From UBA6927 sp022447855 (GTDB lineage Bacteria > Chloroflexota > Dehalococcoidia > Lucifugimonadales > UBA6927): a DNA stretch of 64,000 bases. Shown in pieces: positions 45,950-54,800 of the stretch (the stretch's first letter is position 1; every line of letters starts with the position of its first letter). Under the pieces are notes generated by a model. It worked only from the letters and a program-made list of their open reading frames with translations. It ran no database searches and was not told the origin of the DNA. A program made the position numbers and the translations under genes. The stretch is taken from contig JAKUTX010000008.1 in the NCBI GenBank assembly GCA_022447855.1, positions 1-64,000 on the forward strand. Reading direction: 5' to 3'.

Positions 45950-46801
45950 TTACTTTTGTAAATTGTCCTGAATTTTATTAGTAAAAGGTTTAAGTAAATT
46001 GGTTAATTCCAACGGGAGTACATATTTTGTTGACTCACCTGCTCCTATTTCTCTAAGTGTTTCAAAATACTGCAAACTCATAGTGTTAGACTCAAGATTT
46101 TTTGCTACCTGAGAAATTTTATCTAACGCAGAACTGTGACCCTCAGCCCTTAAAACCTCAGCCTGCTTTTGACCTTCTGCAGTAAGAATATCAGCCTGCT
46201 TCTCACCTTCTGCTCTTAGAACTGCAGATTGCTTTTCTCCCTCTGCAACCGTAATGGCAGCCTGTCTAGTCCCTTCAGCTTCGGTAACTGCCGCTCTCCT
46301 AAAGCGCTCTGCAGACATCTGCCTATTCATTGCTTCTTGAATATCCGCAGCAGGCTCCACTTCTCTAATTTCTACTTGAGTAACCTTAATCCCCCAACGG
46401 GTAGTAACATCATCCAACTTTTGCCGAAGCTCTTCATTAATTCTATCTCTTTGAGACAAAACATCATCAAGAGGAATCTCTCCTATCACTGCCCTAAGAG
46501 TAGTTGTCGCAATACCAATCACAGCACTGTGATAATCCACAACTTCAAGTACAGCGGATGAAGCACTATCTTCAGTGACTCTCATGTATACCAAGAAATC
46601 TATATCAATTGGAGCATTATCTAAAGTGATATTTGTCTGACGAGGAATGTCTAAAACCTCTTCCCTTAAATCAACTCTTTCCTGTCTTTGAATAGGCCAA
46701 AATAATAAGTGAAATCCAGGTTTTCTCATTCCAGAAAATTTTCCTAATGTGAAAACCGCCATACGTTCATATTGTGAAACTACATTTATAAAATTTCCCA
46801 T
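45950..46801 (-). CDS. SPFH/Band 7 family protein
   Basis: 283 residues. Stomatin/paraslipin-like SPFH domain (about 10-170, with KPGFHLLFWPIQRQERVDLRE and GIKVTQVEIREV), then a coiled-coil region with AEGEKQ repeated about every 10 residues. Relatives scaffold membrane microdomains and protease complexes. The hydrophobic N-terminal hairpin usual in stomatins is missing, and the common NfeD partner is absent. It lies 8 nt after the PIN-domain gene on the same strand. Confidence 0.85.
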   Translation of the reverse strand: MGNFINVVSQYERMAVFTLGKFSGMRKPGFHLLFWPIQRQERVDLREEVLDIPRQTNITLDNAPIDIDFLVYMRVTEDSASSAVLEVVDYHSAVIGIATTTLRAVIGEIPLDDVLSQRDRINEELRQKLDDVTTRWGIKVTQVEIREVEPAADIQEAMNRQMSAERFRRAAVTEAEGTRQAAITVAEGEKQSAVLRAEGEKQADILTAEGQKQAEVLRAEGHSSALDKISQVAKNLESNTMSLQYFETLREIGAGESTKYVLPLELTNLLKPFTNKIQDNLQK

Positions 46802-46809
46802 GACAACTC

Positions 46810-47178
46810 CTAATAATTCACTATATCATCTACAATTAATTGGAATTCCTCAACTCGCCTAGTACAAATAGGAACACCCATCTCTTTAGCTATAGATCCT
46901 AACAACAAAATGTCATGATCTAAATCAGTATGTAGATTTAATTGAATTGCAGCATTTTTAGCTGCGGCTGCAGAAAGCATTACTAATTCAGTCAAATTTA
47001 TGATGCTTTGATATACAATTTCTGTACGTCTAGTGATTGTTTCTTTATTCCAAAGATCAAAAATTGTATGAGTAGAAACATACGCTGAAATTTCATCAGA
47101 TAATAAACGATCAACAATTGACAATGCACCACTATCTCCTTGACCAAAATCTTCAAACAATGTTTTATCAAGGAGCAT
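46810..47178 (-). CDS. PIN-domain protein, VapC-like
   Basis: 122 residues from ATG 47178, which has GGAG 7 nt upstream inside the end of the antitoxin-like gene. PIN fold: the N-terminal strand MLLDKTLFEDF with the first acidic site, then HTDLDHDILLLGSIAKEMG and a final strand CTRRVEEF. PIN proteins of this size are often RNases of toxin-antitoxin pairs. The acidic cluster is only partly clear, so activity is uncertain. The stop codon of the upstream gene is 2 nt away. Confidence 0.7.
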   Translation of the reverse strand: MLLDKTLFEDFGQGDSGALSIVDRLLSDEISAYVSTHTIFDLWNKETITRRTEIVYQSIINLTELVMLSAAAAKNAAIQLNLHTDLDHDILLLGSIAKEMGVPICTRRVEEFQLIVDDIVNY

Positions 47179-47180
47179 AA

Positions 47181-47534
47181 TTATTCTCCTGCACCCAACC
47201 AATCATTGTCTCTCTTTCCAAAAGATTGCTTCAATATTCTTGTTGATTCTTCTGGAGTCAACTCAACAGGGGCACCAATTGGTTGAGAAGATTGCATTTT
47301 TAAATATGGATCATCCCAAAGAGATCTCTTTCTATTACTCTCTTCTTCCTCTACCAGAGTAGAATCTGAAGTAACATCAACTTCCAAGTTTAGTGTTTTC
47401 TCAAGAGCATGTTCAATAAATTCACGCATTGGCATTCGAAGTTCCAAAGCCCTAGATTTTGCAGCTATATACAATTCCTCTCGTATAGATGCATAAACTT
47501 GCCTAGTTTCATATTCCACTTTTCTTTTAGCCAT
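47181..47534 (-). CDS. Antitoxin-like protein
   Basis: 117 residues from ATG 47534; a start nine codons earlier (47561) is possible. The N-terminal 60 residues (KVEYETRQVYASIREELYIAAK through MREFIEHALEKTL) look like a ribbon-helix-helix DNA-binding domain, followed by an acidic, flexible C-terminus that could wrap the PIN protein. Tight linkage to the PIN gene supports a VapBC-like pair. It is divergent from the glycerate kinase gene across a gap of about 60 nt. Confidence 0.6.
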   Translation of the reverse strand: MAKRKVEYETRQVYASIREELYIAAKSRALELRMPMREFIEHALEKTLNLEVDVTSDSTLVEEEESNRKRSLWDDPYLKMQSSQPIGAPVELTPEESTRILKQSFGKRDNDWLGAGE

Positions 47535-47593
47535 ATCATCACCAAAAACTTCTAATGTCATCAGTTTACTCTATCTGCTATTATATTCACATT

Positions 47594-48742
47594 ATGAAAA
47601 TAGTCATAGCTCCAGATTCATATAAAGGCAGTATTTCCGCGCTTAATGTTGCTCGATCTGTAGAAAGTGGAATCAAAAAAGTTCTACCTAATGCGGAATG
47701 TTCAATTGTACCAGCTGCTGATGGAGGAGATGGAACCCTCGAAACTTTAGTAGAAGGATCTAATGGTAAAATTCGTTCATCAGAAGTTACAGGTCCATTA
47801 GGAGAAAAACGAAATGCGAACTGGGGAGCTCTGGGTGATGGCAAAACCGCAGTAATTGAAATGGCTCTTACTTCAGGCCTGGCTCTCGTCCCTGAAAACC
47901 AATTAGATCCTCTTAATGCAACAACTTTTGGGTTAGGTGAAATTATTTCTGATGCTCTCGAAAATAATTTCAGAAAATTCATCATTGGGATAGGAGGTAG
48001 TGCCACCAATGATGGCGGTGCAGGAATGATCCAAGCACTGGGAGGAAAATTACTCGATTCAAATGGTCAAGAATTAACTCACGGTGGAGCATCTTTAATA
48101 CATCTTGATCAAATAGATATTTCCACCCTCGATTCAAGAGCAAAAGATTCTGATTTTCTAATTGCATGTGATGTGAACAATCCTCTGTGCGGGCCAGAGG
48201 GCGCTTCAGCAATTTACGGACCACAAAAAGGATCCACTCCTGAAATGGTAAAACAACTTGATAAAGCTCTTTTTCATTATGCAAAAATCATACGTCGCGA
48301 TCTAGGAATTGACATTAACTCAATACCAGGATCTGGAGCTGCAGGCGGATTGGGGGGTGGATTTGTAGGGTTCCTAAATGGAAAATTGCTTCCTGGAGTA
48401 GACATAGTGCTTGATTTCATTAATTTAGATGACCAACTAAAGGATGCTGATTTGGTAATTACTGGTGAAGGAGCAACAGATCAATCTACAATTTTCAATA
48501 AAGCCCCTATCGGTATTGCCAATCGAGCTAAAAAATTTGATATTCCTGTAATTTCCATCTCAGGATCGCTAAACGAAGGTTTTAAAGAAGTTCACAATCA
48601 TGGTATTAATGCCTCATTTTCTATAATTAATGCTCCAATGACTTTAAATGAAGCAACTGAAAATGCATCGGATTTAATCGCATCAATTAGTGAGGAAATC
48701 ATTAGAACATTAAAATTAGGAAAACAAATTTTTACAGAATAA
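47594..48742 (+). CDS. Glycerate kinase
   Basis: About 382 residues from ATG 47594. GlxK/GarK-type glycerate kinase fold: MKIVIAPDSYKGSISAL, IVPAADGGDGTLETLV, GGSATNDGGAGMIQALG and late GSGAAGGLGGGFVGF and DLVITGEGATDQST. Makes 2-phosphoglycerate for glycolysis from glycerate, a common phytoplankton exudate. It is monocistronic and ends in a strong terminator shared with glnK. Confidence 0.92.
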   Translation: MKIVIAPDSYKGSISALNVARSVESGIKKVLPNAECSIVPAADGGDGTLETLVEGSNGKIRSSEVTGPLGEKRNANWGALGDGKTAVIEMALTSGLALVPENQLDPLNATTFGLGEIISDALENNFRKFIIGIGGSATNDGGAGMIQALGGKLLDSNGQELTHGGASLIHLDQIDISTLDSRAKDSDFLIACDVNNPLCGPEGASAIYGPQKGSTPEMVKQLDKALFHYAKIIRRDLGIDINSIPGSGAAGGLGGGFVGFLNGKLLPGVDIVLDFINLDDQLKDADLVITGEGATDQSTIFNKAPIGIANRAKKFDIPVISISGSLNEGFKEVHNHGINASFSIINAPMTLNEATENASDLIASISEEIIRTLKLGKQIFTE

Positions 48743-48774
48743 AAACAGAGTTGGCGCATGCACCAACTCTGTTT
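48743..48774. terminator. Strong bidirectional terminator
   Basis: AAACAGAGTTGG (48743-48754) pairs perfectly with CCAACTCTGTTT (48763-48774) around an 8-nt loop. It separates the convergent glycerate kinase and P-II genes and has A/T runs on both sides. Confidence 0.85.
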
Positions 48775-48793
48775 AATAAAGAAGGCTAATTTT

Positions 48794-49138
48794 TTACAGA
48801 GCCGCTTCTCCGGACTCCCCAGTTCTGACACGAATGGTATCTGATACAGAACTCACAAAAATCTTCCCGTCTCCAATTTCTCCAGTCTGTGTTGCAGAAA
48901 CTATTGCATCAATAACAGCATCTTTTTTGTCGTCAGATACTACTGTCACCAACAAAGTTTTAGCCACAGTAGAACGAGTAGTTGCTTGACCACCTCTTCC
49001 AACTATTACCTCAACCCCTTTTTGCTGTCCTTGACCGGTAACATTTTGATAATTAAATCCAGTCACACCCACATCTAACAGAGCGTTTGTGACAGCACTA
49101 ACTCTTTCCGGTCTGAATATTGCCTCTATTTTAAGCAT
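48794..49138 (-). CDS. P-II nitrogen regulatory protein
   Basis: 114 residues. Trimeric sensor of 2-oxoglutarate and ATP/ADP that controls the ammonium transporter. The start MLKIEAIFRPERVSAV and the end GDGKIFVSSVSDTIRVRTGE match the family. The T-loop (GQGQQKGVEVIVGRGGQ) lacks the Tyr51 that GlnD uridylylates, so control is by ligand alone or a different modification. It is 36 nt downstream of amtB on the same strand, the classic pairing. Confidence 0.93.
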   Translation of the reverse strand: MLKIEAIFRPERVSAVTNALLDVGVTGFNYQNVTGQGQQKGVEVIVGRGGQATTRSTVAKTLLVTVVSDDKKDAVIDAIVSATQTGEIGDGKIFVSSVSDTIRVRTGESGEAAL

Positions 49139-49174
49139 TTCTTCACCTCTCTATTAAGTTGATTGTATAAAATC

Positions 49175-50404
49175 CTAATCGGCTCCATCACCAACTGATG
49201 CCTGCTCTCCATGAGACGCCAAGTCCAATCCCATATCTTCTTCAGCCTCAGAAACTCTCAATCCCAAACCAGGAATCTTATCAAGAATATACAAAATTAT
49301 TATTGTGGCAACAGCGGAGTAAACCAAAGTACCTAATACGCTTACAGCCTGAATTCCAAGTTGCTCAAGATCACCATGTTCGACCAGACCTAGATAATCA
49401 TCACCAGCAATAGCAGTTACAGTGAAAATTCCAGCAGCCAAAGCTCCCCATATTCCACCAATACCATGAACTGCAAACACATCTAGAGCATCATCTAAGC
49501 CAGTTCGATGAATCAATTCTACAGCGATAAAACATAATACTCCTGCACCAAATCCAATGGCTAATGAACCCATAACCCCTACAGCACCAGCTGCTGGTGT
49601 TATAGCAACCAAACCTGCAACTGCTCCAGTCGCTACCCCTACTGCTCCCATTTTCCCAGTCCTAATCATTGAAATCAGGCCCCATGTGAGGGCGGCGGCG
49701 GCGGCGGCAACATTAGTAACTAAAAACGCATTTACTGCACTATTATCAGCTGTTCCAGCAGACCCAGCATTAAATCCAAACCATCCAAACCACAATATTG
49801 CAGCACCTAGAACCACATATGGTACATTGTTGGATTGCAAGCCAGGATTCCTTCTCTTACCTAATAACCACGCTGCTGCTAATGCAGCTATACCTGCATT
49901 AATATGGATTACAGTTCCTCCAGCAAAATCTAATGCCCCACGGCCATCACCTAGTTGGCTAATCCAACCACCACCCCAAACCCAATGAGTAACTGGTGAA
50001 TACACTACTGTACTCCAAATTACTAAGAATATAAGATATGTTGAAAACTTAAATCTTTCTACGAATGCGCCTGTAATTAGAGCAGGTGTAATAATTGCAA
50101 ACATCATTTGAAAGGTCACATCCAACAATGTCCAATCTCCAGAACCATCAAATGGCACGTTTTGGAGACCAACCATTGAAAATCCACCAATAAAGTCATT
50201 TGCACTTCCACCATCATCAAACGCAATACTAAATCCCCACAAAACCCACACAATACTTACAACTGCAATAGAAACAAAACAGTACATTATTGTGTTAACT
50301 AAATTCTTTGCCCTTACTAATCCGCCATAAAAAAAGGCTAGACCAGGGGTCATAAAAAAAACTAAAGCTGACGCAGTCAGCATCCAGGCAATTTTTCCTT
50401 CCAT
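49175..50404 (-). CDS. amtB: Ammonium transporter
   Basis: About 409 residues from ATG 50404, because GGAGGG (about 50409-50414) lies 4-5 nt upstream of it; ATG 50416 overlaps that site. About 11 membrane helices, with FFMTPGLAFFYGGLVRAKN, THWVWGGGWI and the central FAVHGIGGIWGALAAG His segment that lines the pore. It imports ammonium and is regulated by the following P-II gene. Confidence 0.95.
   Translation of the reverse strand: MEGKIAWMLTASALVFFMTPGLAFFYGGLVRAKNLVNTIMYCFVSIAVVSIVWVLWGFSIAFDDGGSANDFIGGFSMVGLQNVPFDGSGDWTLLDVTFQMMFAIITPALITGAFVERFKFSTYLIFLVIWSTVVYSPVTHWVWGGGWISQLGDGRGALDFAGGTVIHINAGIAALAAAWLLGKRRNPGLQSNNVPYVVLGAAILWFGWFGFNAGSAGTADNSAVNAFLVTNVAAAAAALTWGLISMIRTGKMGAVGVATGAVAGLVAITPAAGAVGVMGSLAIGFGAGVLCFIAVELIHRTGLDDALDVFAVHGIGGIWGALAAGIFTVTAIAGDDYLGLVEHGDLEQLGIQAVSVLGTLVYSAVATIIILYILDKIPGLGLRVSEAEEDMGLDLASHGEQASVGDGAD
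49691..49708. repeat. GGC triplet microsatellite inside amtB
   Basis: Six GGC triplets in a row (18 nt) in an otherwise AT-rich genome. On the coding strand it encodes an Ala run in a membrane helix of the ammonium transporter. Slippage here would change the Ala count in frame. Confidence 0.8.
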
Positions 50405-50503
50405 TTTTCCCTCCATATATTAGACTAATCACTTAGTCAGGTATTGTTCAGACTATTCTGCCAGAATCTACAAGAGAAAATGTTAATCAAATGTAAAATA
50501 GGT

Positions 50504-50536
50504 GTTTCAAATTTGTAAACAAATTCATTCTGAAAC
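50504..50536. terminator. Inverted repeat downstream of lutC
   Basis: GTTTCA (50504-50509) pairs with TGAAAC (50531-50536) and an inner AATTTGT pairs with ACAAATT (50510-50525). It is 1 nt beyond the lutC stop on the minus strand. No T run follows, so termination is only a possibility. Confidence 0.35.
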
Positions 50537-50537
50537 C

Positions 50538-51296
50538 TTATTCAGTTGGCAATCCCTGCTCAACAAGAATCAAATGAACATCTCCAGGACCGTGAACTCC
50601 CTGAATCATGATATTCTCAATATCTCCAGATCTACTCGGACCGGAAATTAAATTCATATATCCATTTTTTGAACCAGAGACTATTTGATATCTTCGAATT
50701 GCAAAAAGTTCATCCAAAGATCTTACTACTTGACCTAGGAAAACAATGGCGACATGGACAGGAGGAGCCAGGGATACTAACCTACTAACCCCTGTTTTTG
50801 GAATTACTACAACTGTTCCAGTTTCAGCCACAGCAAAATCACATCCAGTGATTCCAACATCTGCAATTTTTGCCACCGAACGAAAATATTGTTCTTTTTC
50901 ATTTGGGTCTAAATTAATTTGGTCGTCGCTTTTCATCTTACAAATATCTATTCCTCTGCCAGACAAAAGACCATCCAATTGCATTAAATTAACTGCTTGT
51001 TCATTTGTACAAACTATTGATTTACACTCAATTTGGTTCAATATATTATTTAAAACTTCCCTGGCTCGACTCACATCTGAAACTTTATAAGTATTCCACC
51101 CTTGATTTTGAGCATTTCCTTCAAATTCATTTATCAAGTTCACAGCATTTTCAATAGAATCAGTCATTGCATCACGATATCCAGGTTCCGGATTAGTAAA
51201 AAACTGTTCTTTTTTTACATCAAAATCTGAATCTGAGACACGTCCAAGGGCATTTTTTACTCTATCTAAAAATTTCGTCTTTAATTTTTGATCCAT
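50538..51296 (-). CDS. lutC: LutC/LUD-domain protein
   Basis: 252 residues with an LUD domain, including DVGITGCDFAVAETGTVV, SLAPPVHVAIV and GPSRSGDIENIMIQGVHGP. It is the third subunit of the iron-sulfur L-lactate oxidation module LutABC. The order lutA-lutB-lutC on the minus strand with gaps of 39 and 8 nt is the standard operon. Confidence 0.92.
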   Translation of the reverse strand: MDQKLKTKFLDRVKNALGRVSDSDFDVKKEQFFTNPEPGYRDAMTDSIENAVNLINEFEGNAQNQGWNTYKVSDVSRAREVLNNILNQIECKSIVCTNEQAVNLMQLDGLLSGRGIDICKMKSDDQINLDPNEKEQYFRSVAKIADVGITGCDFAVAETGTVVVIPKTGVSRLVSLAPPVHVAIVFLGQVVRSLDELFAIRRYQIVSGSKNGYMNLISGPSRSGDIENIMIQGVHGPGDVHLILVEQGLPTE

Positions 51297-51304
51297 AATT
51301 ATCC

Positions 51305-52729
51305 CTATCTATTTTTTAATTTCCAAAGTCTTCGGAAACTAACTTTTGCAGGAATGGGAAAAGTCCTATATTCTGTCCAGCCTGATAAATAGCCCGGAAG
51401 TTTTTTCAATCTTCCATTCTTTGAAAAAGGCAACAATATAACCCTCAAAAATTTCACGGAAAATCCCATCAACAATGGATTGCCTGCAATCTTTGAAAAT
51501 CCTTTCATAAATCCTCTTTCGAAAACCGAAGAACTTTGAGTATCCAAATCATTATCACCTTCAGAAAGTTTTCTTCTTAAATGTAATAACATCCTGGGAA
51601 TATTAATTTTTACTGGACAAGCCTCATGGCAAGCACCGCATAAACTAGATGCAAAAGGCAAATCCTTAGCTTGCTTTAAATCTGTCAAAACAGGGGACAC
51701 AATTGCTCCAATTGGTCCTGGATATACCCATCCGTATGAGTGTCCTCCCACTTTTCTGTATACAGGACAAGCATTCATACATGCTCCGCATCTAACACAT
51801 AGTAAAGCTTCTCGTAACTCTGGATCTGACAATAATTTTGAGCGTCCATTATCAACTAATACTAAATGGAATTCCTCCGGACCATCTTCATCATATGAGC
51901 TTCTTGGTCCATTAATTGTAGTTACGTAACTTGAAATCCATTGACCAGTCGCAGAACGTATTAGCAACCTCAACAATGTACTTAATTCATTCATTGTAGG
52001 AACAATCTTCTCCATACCAGTTACAGCGACATGAATTTTAGGCATAGAAGTACACATCCTGCCATTGCCTTCATTGCTTACCAACGCTACAGTACCAGTT
52101 TCCGCAACTACAAAATTCGCCCCAGTAACACCCATATCAGCTTGAAAAAATTTTTCCCTCAATTGGGATCTCGCGACTCCAGCCAATTCATTTACATCAG
52201 ATGACTTAGCAGCCCCCAATTTCTCAGAAAACAAATCAGCCACATCACTCCGATCCTTATGCATCGCCGGTGCAATTATATGAAATGGAGTTTCATCTGC
52301 AAGTTGAATAATATATTCACCCAAATCAGTCTCAATAGGCTCAACATTATTTTGCTCCAATTTGGAATTCAAAGACATCTCTTCCGACAGCATACTTTTA
52401 CTTTTTATAACAGTCTTTACATTCTTAGATTTCGCCAACTCCACCACATAATTTGCAGCCTCGTCAGCATCACTAGCCAAATAAAAATTTCCACCATTAG
52501 CAACTACTGCTTGTTCCAAAATCTCAATATAAAAATCAAGATTCTCAACAGTATGTTCTCGAATAGATCTTCCGTGTTCTCTTAAATCTTCCCAATTATG
52601 AGTAGCAGAACCAGCTGCTATTCTTCTAGAATGAAATCCTTCATACAAAGCATTCAAATTAGCCTGTATTTTGGAATCATTCAAAGTATCTAATGCAATA
52701 TCTCGAAATTTTTCTGTTACTGGTTTCAT
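51305..52729 (-). CDS. lutB: LutB iron-sulfur protein
   Basis: 474 residues. N-terminal LUD domain (GVTGANFVVAETGTVALV) followed by two 4Fe-4S motifs: CVRCGACMNACP and CGACHEACP. The C-terminus is the usual extension (LLHLRRKL and a basic tail). With LutA and LutC it passes electrons from lactate to the quinone pool. The first and third domains resemble LutC, as is normal. Confidence 0.94.
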   Translation of the reverse strand: MKPVTEKFRDIALDTLNDSKIQANLNALYEGFHSRRIAAGSATHNWEDLREHGRSIREHTVENLDFYIEILEQAVVANGGNFYLASDADEAANYVVELAKSKNVKTVIKSKSMLSEEMSLNSKLEQNNVEPIETDLGEYIIQLADETPFHIIAPAMHKDRSDVADLFSEKLGAAKSSDVNELAGVARSQLREKFFQADMGVTGANFVVAETGTVALVSNEGNGRMCTSMPKIHVAVTGMEKIVPTMNELSTLLRLLIRSATGQWISSYVTTINGPRSSYDEDGPEEFHLVLVDNGRSKLLSDPELREALLCVRCGACMNACPVYRKVGGHSYGWVYPGPIGAIVSPVLTDLKQAKDLPFASSLCGACHEACPVKINIPRMLLHLRRKLSEGDNDLDTQSSSVFERGFMKGFSKIAGNPLLMGFSVKFLRVILLPFSKNGRLKKLPGYLSGWTEYRTFPIPAKVSFRRLWKLKNR

Positions 52730-52768
52730 CGAATCTCCAACTACTTACAACTCATTTGTAGATTTATT

Positions 52769-53515
52769 TCAGCCTAACCTATCGTGCAAAATTTCCGCAA
52801 AATGCATTACTTTTATCTTATCTCCTGCTTTCTCAATCCCTCCGCGTATATGCATCAAACAACTAGAATCTACCGAAGTCAGGATCTCCGCTTTTGAATT
52901 TCGCAACGCATGGATCTTATCACTCAACATTGCACCAGAAATCTCAGGAAATTTTACTGAGAATGTCCCACCAAATCCGCAACAAACATCTTCTTGATCA
53001 AAATTAACCAATTCAACGTTTGATAGAGACCCCAACAAAGTAAGAGGCTGATTTAAAATATTCAATTCACGCAACGCATGACAAGCCTGATGATATGCGA
53101 TTTTCAAAACACCTGAAGGAGAATTAGGAGAAACAAATTGATTCAAATCATCAATTTTCAACACGTTAAAAATAAAATCACTCAATTCAAAAATTCTTGG
53201 CGAAATTTGCTCCCATTCTCTTAAAGCCGCATCATCATCTTTTAAGATTTCAGCATAAAATTTGCTAACCATTGCGGCACATGAGCCTGAAGGCAAAACA
53301 ATATATTCAGAATCACTAAAATCTTGAAGAAATTTTTTGGCTAATGGTTTTGAATCATTCCAATAACCCGAATTAAACATTGGTTGACCACAGCATGCTT
53401 GACCCTTAGGAAAGTCAACTTCAATACCTAATCGATTCAAAATTCCAAATGTGGATTCACCAATTTTTGGATAAAATTGATCAACAATGCAGGTAACAAA
53501 TAGTGAAGCTTTCAA
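52769..53515 (-). CDS. lutA: LutA CCG-domain protein
   Basis: 248 residues, two cysteine-rich CCG domains: GQACCGQPMFNSGY in the first half, and YHQACHALREL with EDVCCGFGGTFSVKFPE in the second. Lactate oxidation subunit. It is the first gene of the operon; a small membrane protein gene lies 26 nt upstream on the same strand. Confidence 0.94.
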   Translation of the reverse strand: MKASLFVTCIVDQFYPKIGESTFGILNRLGIEVDFPKGQACCGQPMFNSGYWNDSKPLAKKFLQDFSDSEYIVLPSGSCAAMVSKFYAEILKDDDAALREWEQISPRIFELSDFIFNVLKIDDLNQFVSPNSPSGVLKIAYHQACHALRELNILNQPLTLLGSLSNVELVNFDQEDVCCGFGGTFSVKFPEISGAMLSDKIHALRNSKAEILTSVDSSCLMHIRGGIEKAGDKIKVMHFAEILHDRLG

Positions 53516-53541
53516 AATTCACTCCTCTAAAACTACCGTCA

Positions 53542-53799
53542 CTATGTGACTATATAAATGCCCCTAAGCATAAAACCAACAATCCAGGAAGCAAGGAAAA
53601 CAGGACCAGATGCAAAAAGCCAACCCTCAAAACCCTGTCTAGGTGCACCTTTACGCCACATGTAAATCAAATGTAAAACCATTCCTAACGTCAATATTCC
53701 TAAAGATTCAGCAGTTACTCCTAAGATTAATCCTAGAATCAAACCCGCAGAAGCCCAAAGTATAGGGGAATTAAATATTATGGCACTTATTATTCGCAT
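53542..53799 (-). CDS. Small membrane protein
   Basis: 85 residues with about three hydrophobic segments (7-25, 28-45, 60-80) and no known motif. It lies 26 nt upstream of lutA on the same strand and may be expressed with the lactate module, possibly as a membrane helper. Function not recognised. Confidence 0.5.
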   Translation of the reverse strand: MRIISAIIFNSPILWASAGLILGLILGVTAESLGILTLGMVLHLIYMWRKGAPRQGFEGWLFASGPVFLASWIVGFMLRGIYIVT

Positions 53800-53883
53800 T
53801 GGGGATTAGGATACAATGTAAACTCACATGACGCAATCATGTCGCAAAAATTTCTATATATTCTATTTATAAGGTGAAATAAG

Positions 53884-54723
53884 GTGGGAATTCATATAAA
53901 TCGATGGCAAAAAATTGTCCAACAACATCACGAACAATCAATCAAAGCACAGAAAAATTCATTATTTGCTGAGCCTAAGGATTTTTGGAAACCATTAACT
54001 GGTTTCTTTACTCAAGATCCAACTAGAACCTCGGATCCTGAAATTAATGCATTGCTAACTTACATTAAAGAAAATGACACAATCTTGGATGTTGGTGGCG
54101 GTGCTGGCCGATTAGCGCTGCCTATAGCACTAAAAAGTAAACACGTTAACATTGTTGACCCTAGCAAAGGAATGTTAGAAACATTAACTAATACTGCCGA
54201 AAAGTTTGATATCACAAACATTCATACTACTCATTCAGAGTGGTTAGATACAAATGCAAAAACCGCAACGGTTGTTATTTGTGCTCATGTTGTTTATGGC
54301 ATATTTGAAATCTCGGAATTTATTGACAAGTTGTCATTACATGCTGATAGAGAAGTAATTTTGTTAGCTTTTGATGCTCCTCCAATTTCATGGTTATCAC
54401 CATTTTGGGAATTTGTATACAAAGAAAAAAGAGTAGCCGTTCCTGCATTGAAGGAACTTATGAATATTTTATGGGAAAAGAATATTTTCCCAGACATTGA
54501 AATGATTCAACCAGCTGAAGGCAAAAGACGACAAAGAGGTTACGATAACATAGAAGTTGCGGTAGAAAAAATTGCTCCAAGGATTTTTGTTTCTAAAGGA
54601 ACTCCCCAAGAAAAAAACCTACAAAAAGCTATAAAAAAGTTAATGGTCGATACTGGGAATGGCTTAGAAATGATCGATAAAGGCCCAGAAAGGCATCTAG
54701 CAATTATTAGGTGGCTAACCTAA
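53884..54723 (+). CDS. SAM-dependent methyltransferase
   Basis: 279 residues from GTG 53884, with AAGGTG about 7 nt upstream. Class I Rossmann methyltransferase: motif I ILDVGGGAGRLALPIA, motif II VNIVDPSKGM and ATVVICAHVVYGI near the substrate pocket. No substrate-specific feature seen. It precedes the UGSC gene pair but a strong hairpin (54730-54762) separates them. Confidence 0.85.
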   Translation: MGIHINRWQKIVQQHHEQSIKAQKNSLFAEPKDFWKPLTGFFTQDPTRTSDPEINALLTYIKENDTILDVGGGAGRLALPIALKSKHVNIVDPSKGMLETLTNTAEKFDITNIHTTHSEWLDTNAKTATVVICAHVVYGIFEISEFIDKLSLHADREVILLAFDAPPISWLSPFWEFVYKEKRVAVPALKELMNILWEKNIFPDIEMIQPAEGKRRQRGYDNIEVAVEKIAPRIFVSKGTPQEKNLQKAIKKLMVDTGNGLEMIDKGPERHLAIIRWLT

Positions 54724-54729
54724 GTTTAG

Positions 54730-54762
54730 GTATAAACAAAATTTTGTTAATTTTGTTTATAC
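54730..54762. terminator. Strong hairpin after the methyltransferase gene
   Basis: A 13-bp perfect stem, GTATAAACAAAAT (54730-54742) and ATTTTGTTTATAC (54750-54762), with a 7-nt loop. It lies 7 nt after the stop codon. A/T-rich arms allow termination in both directions; an operator for the following pair is also possible. Confidence 0.65.
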
Positions 54763-54800
54763 TAATATGACTTGAAATCGAAAAATTTGCGGAGGAAATA

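Noticed and set aside
49557..49988. A 143-codon plus-strand frame rich in Ala and Pro.
   Set aside because: It is antisense to the ammonium transporter membrane helices and its composition is that of the complement of hydrophobic codons.
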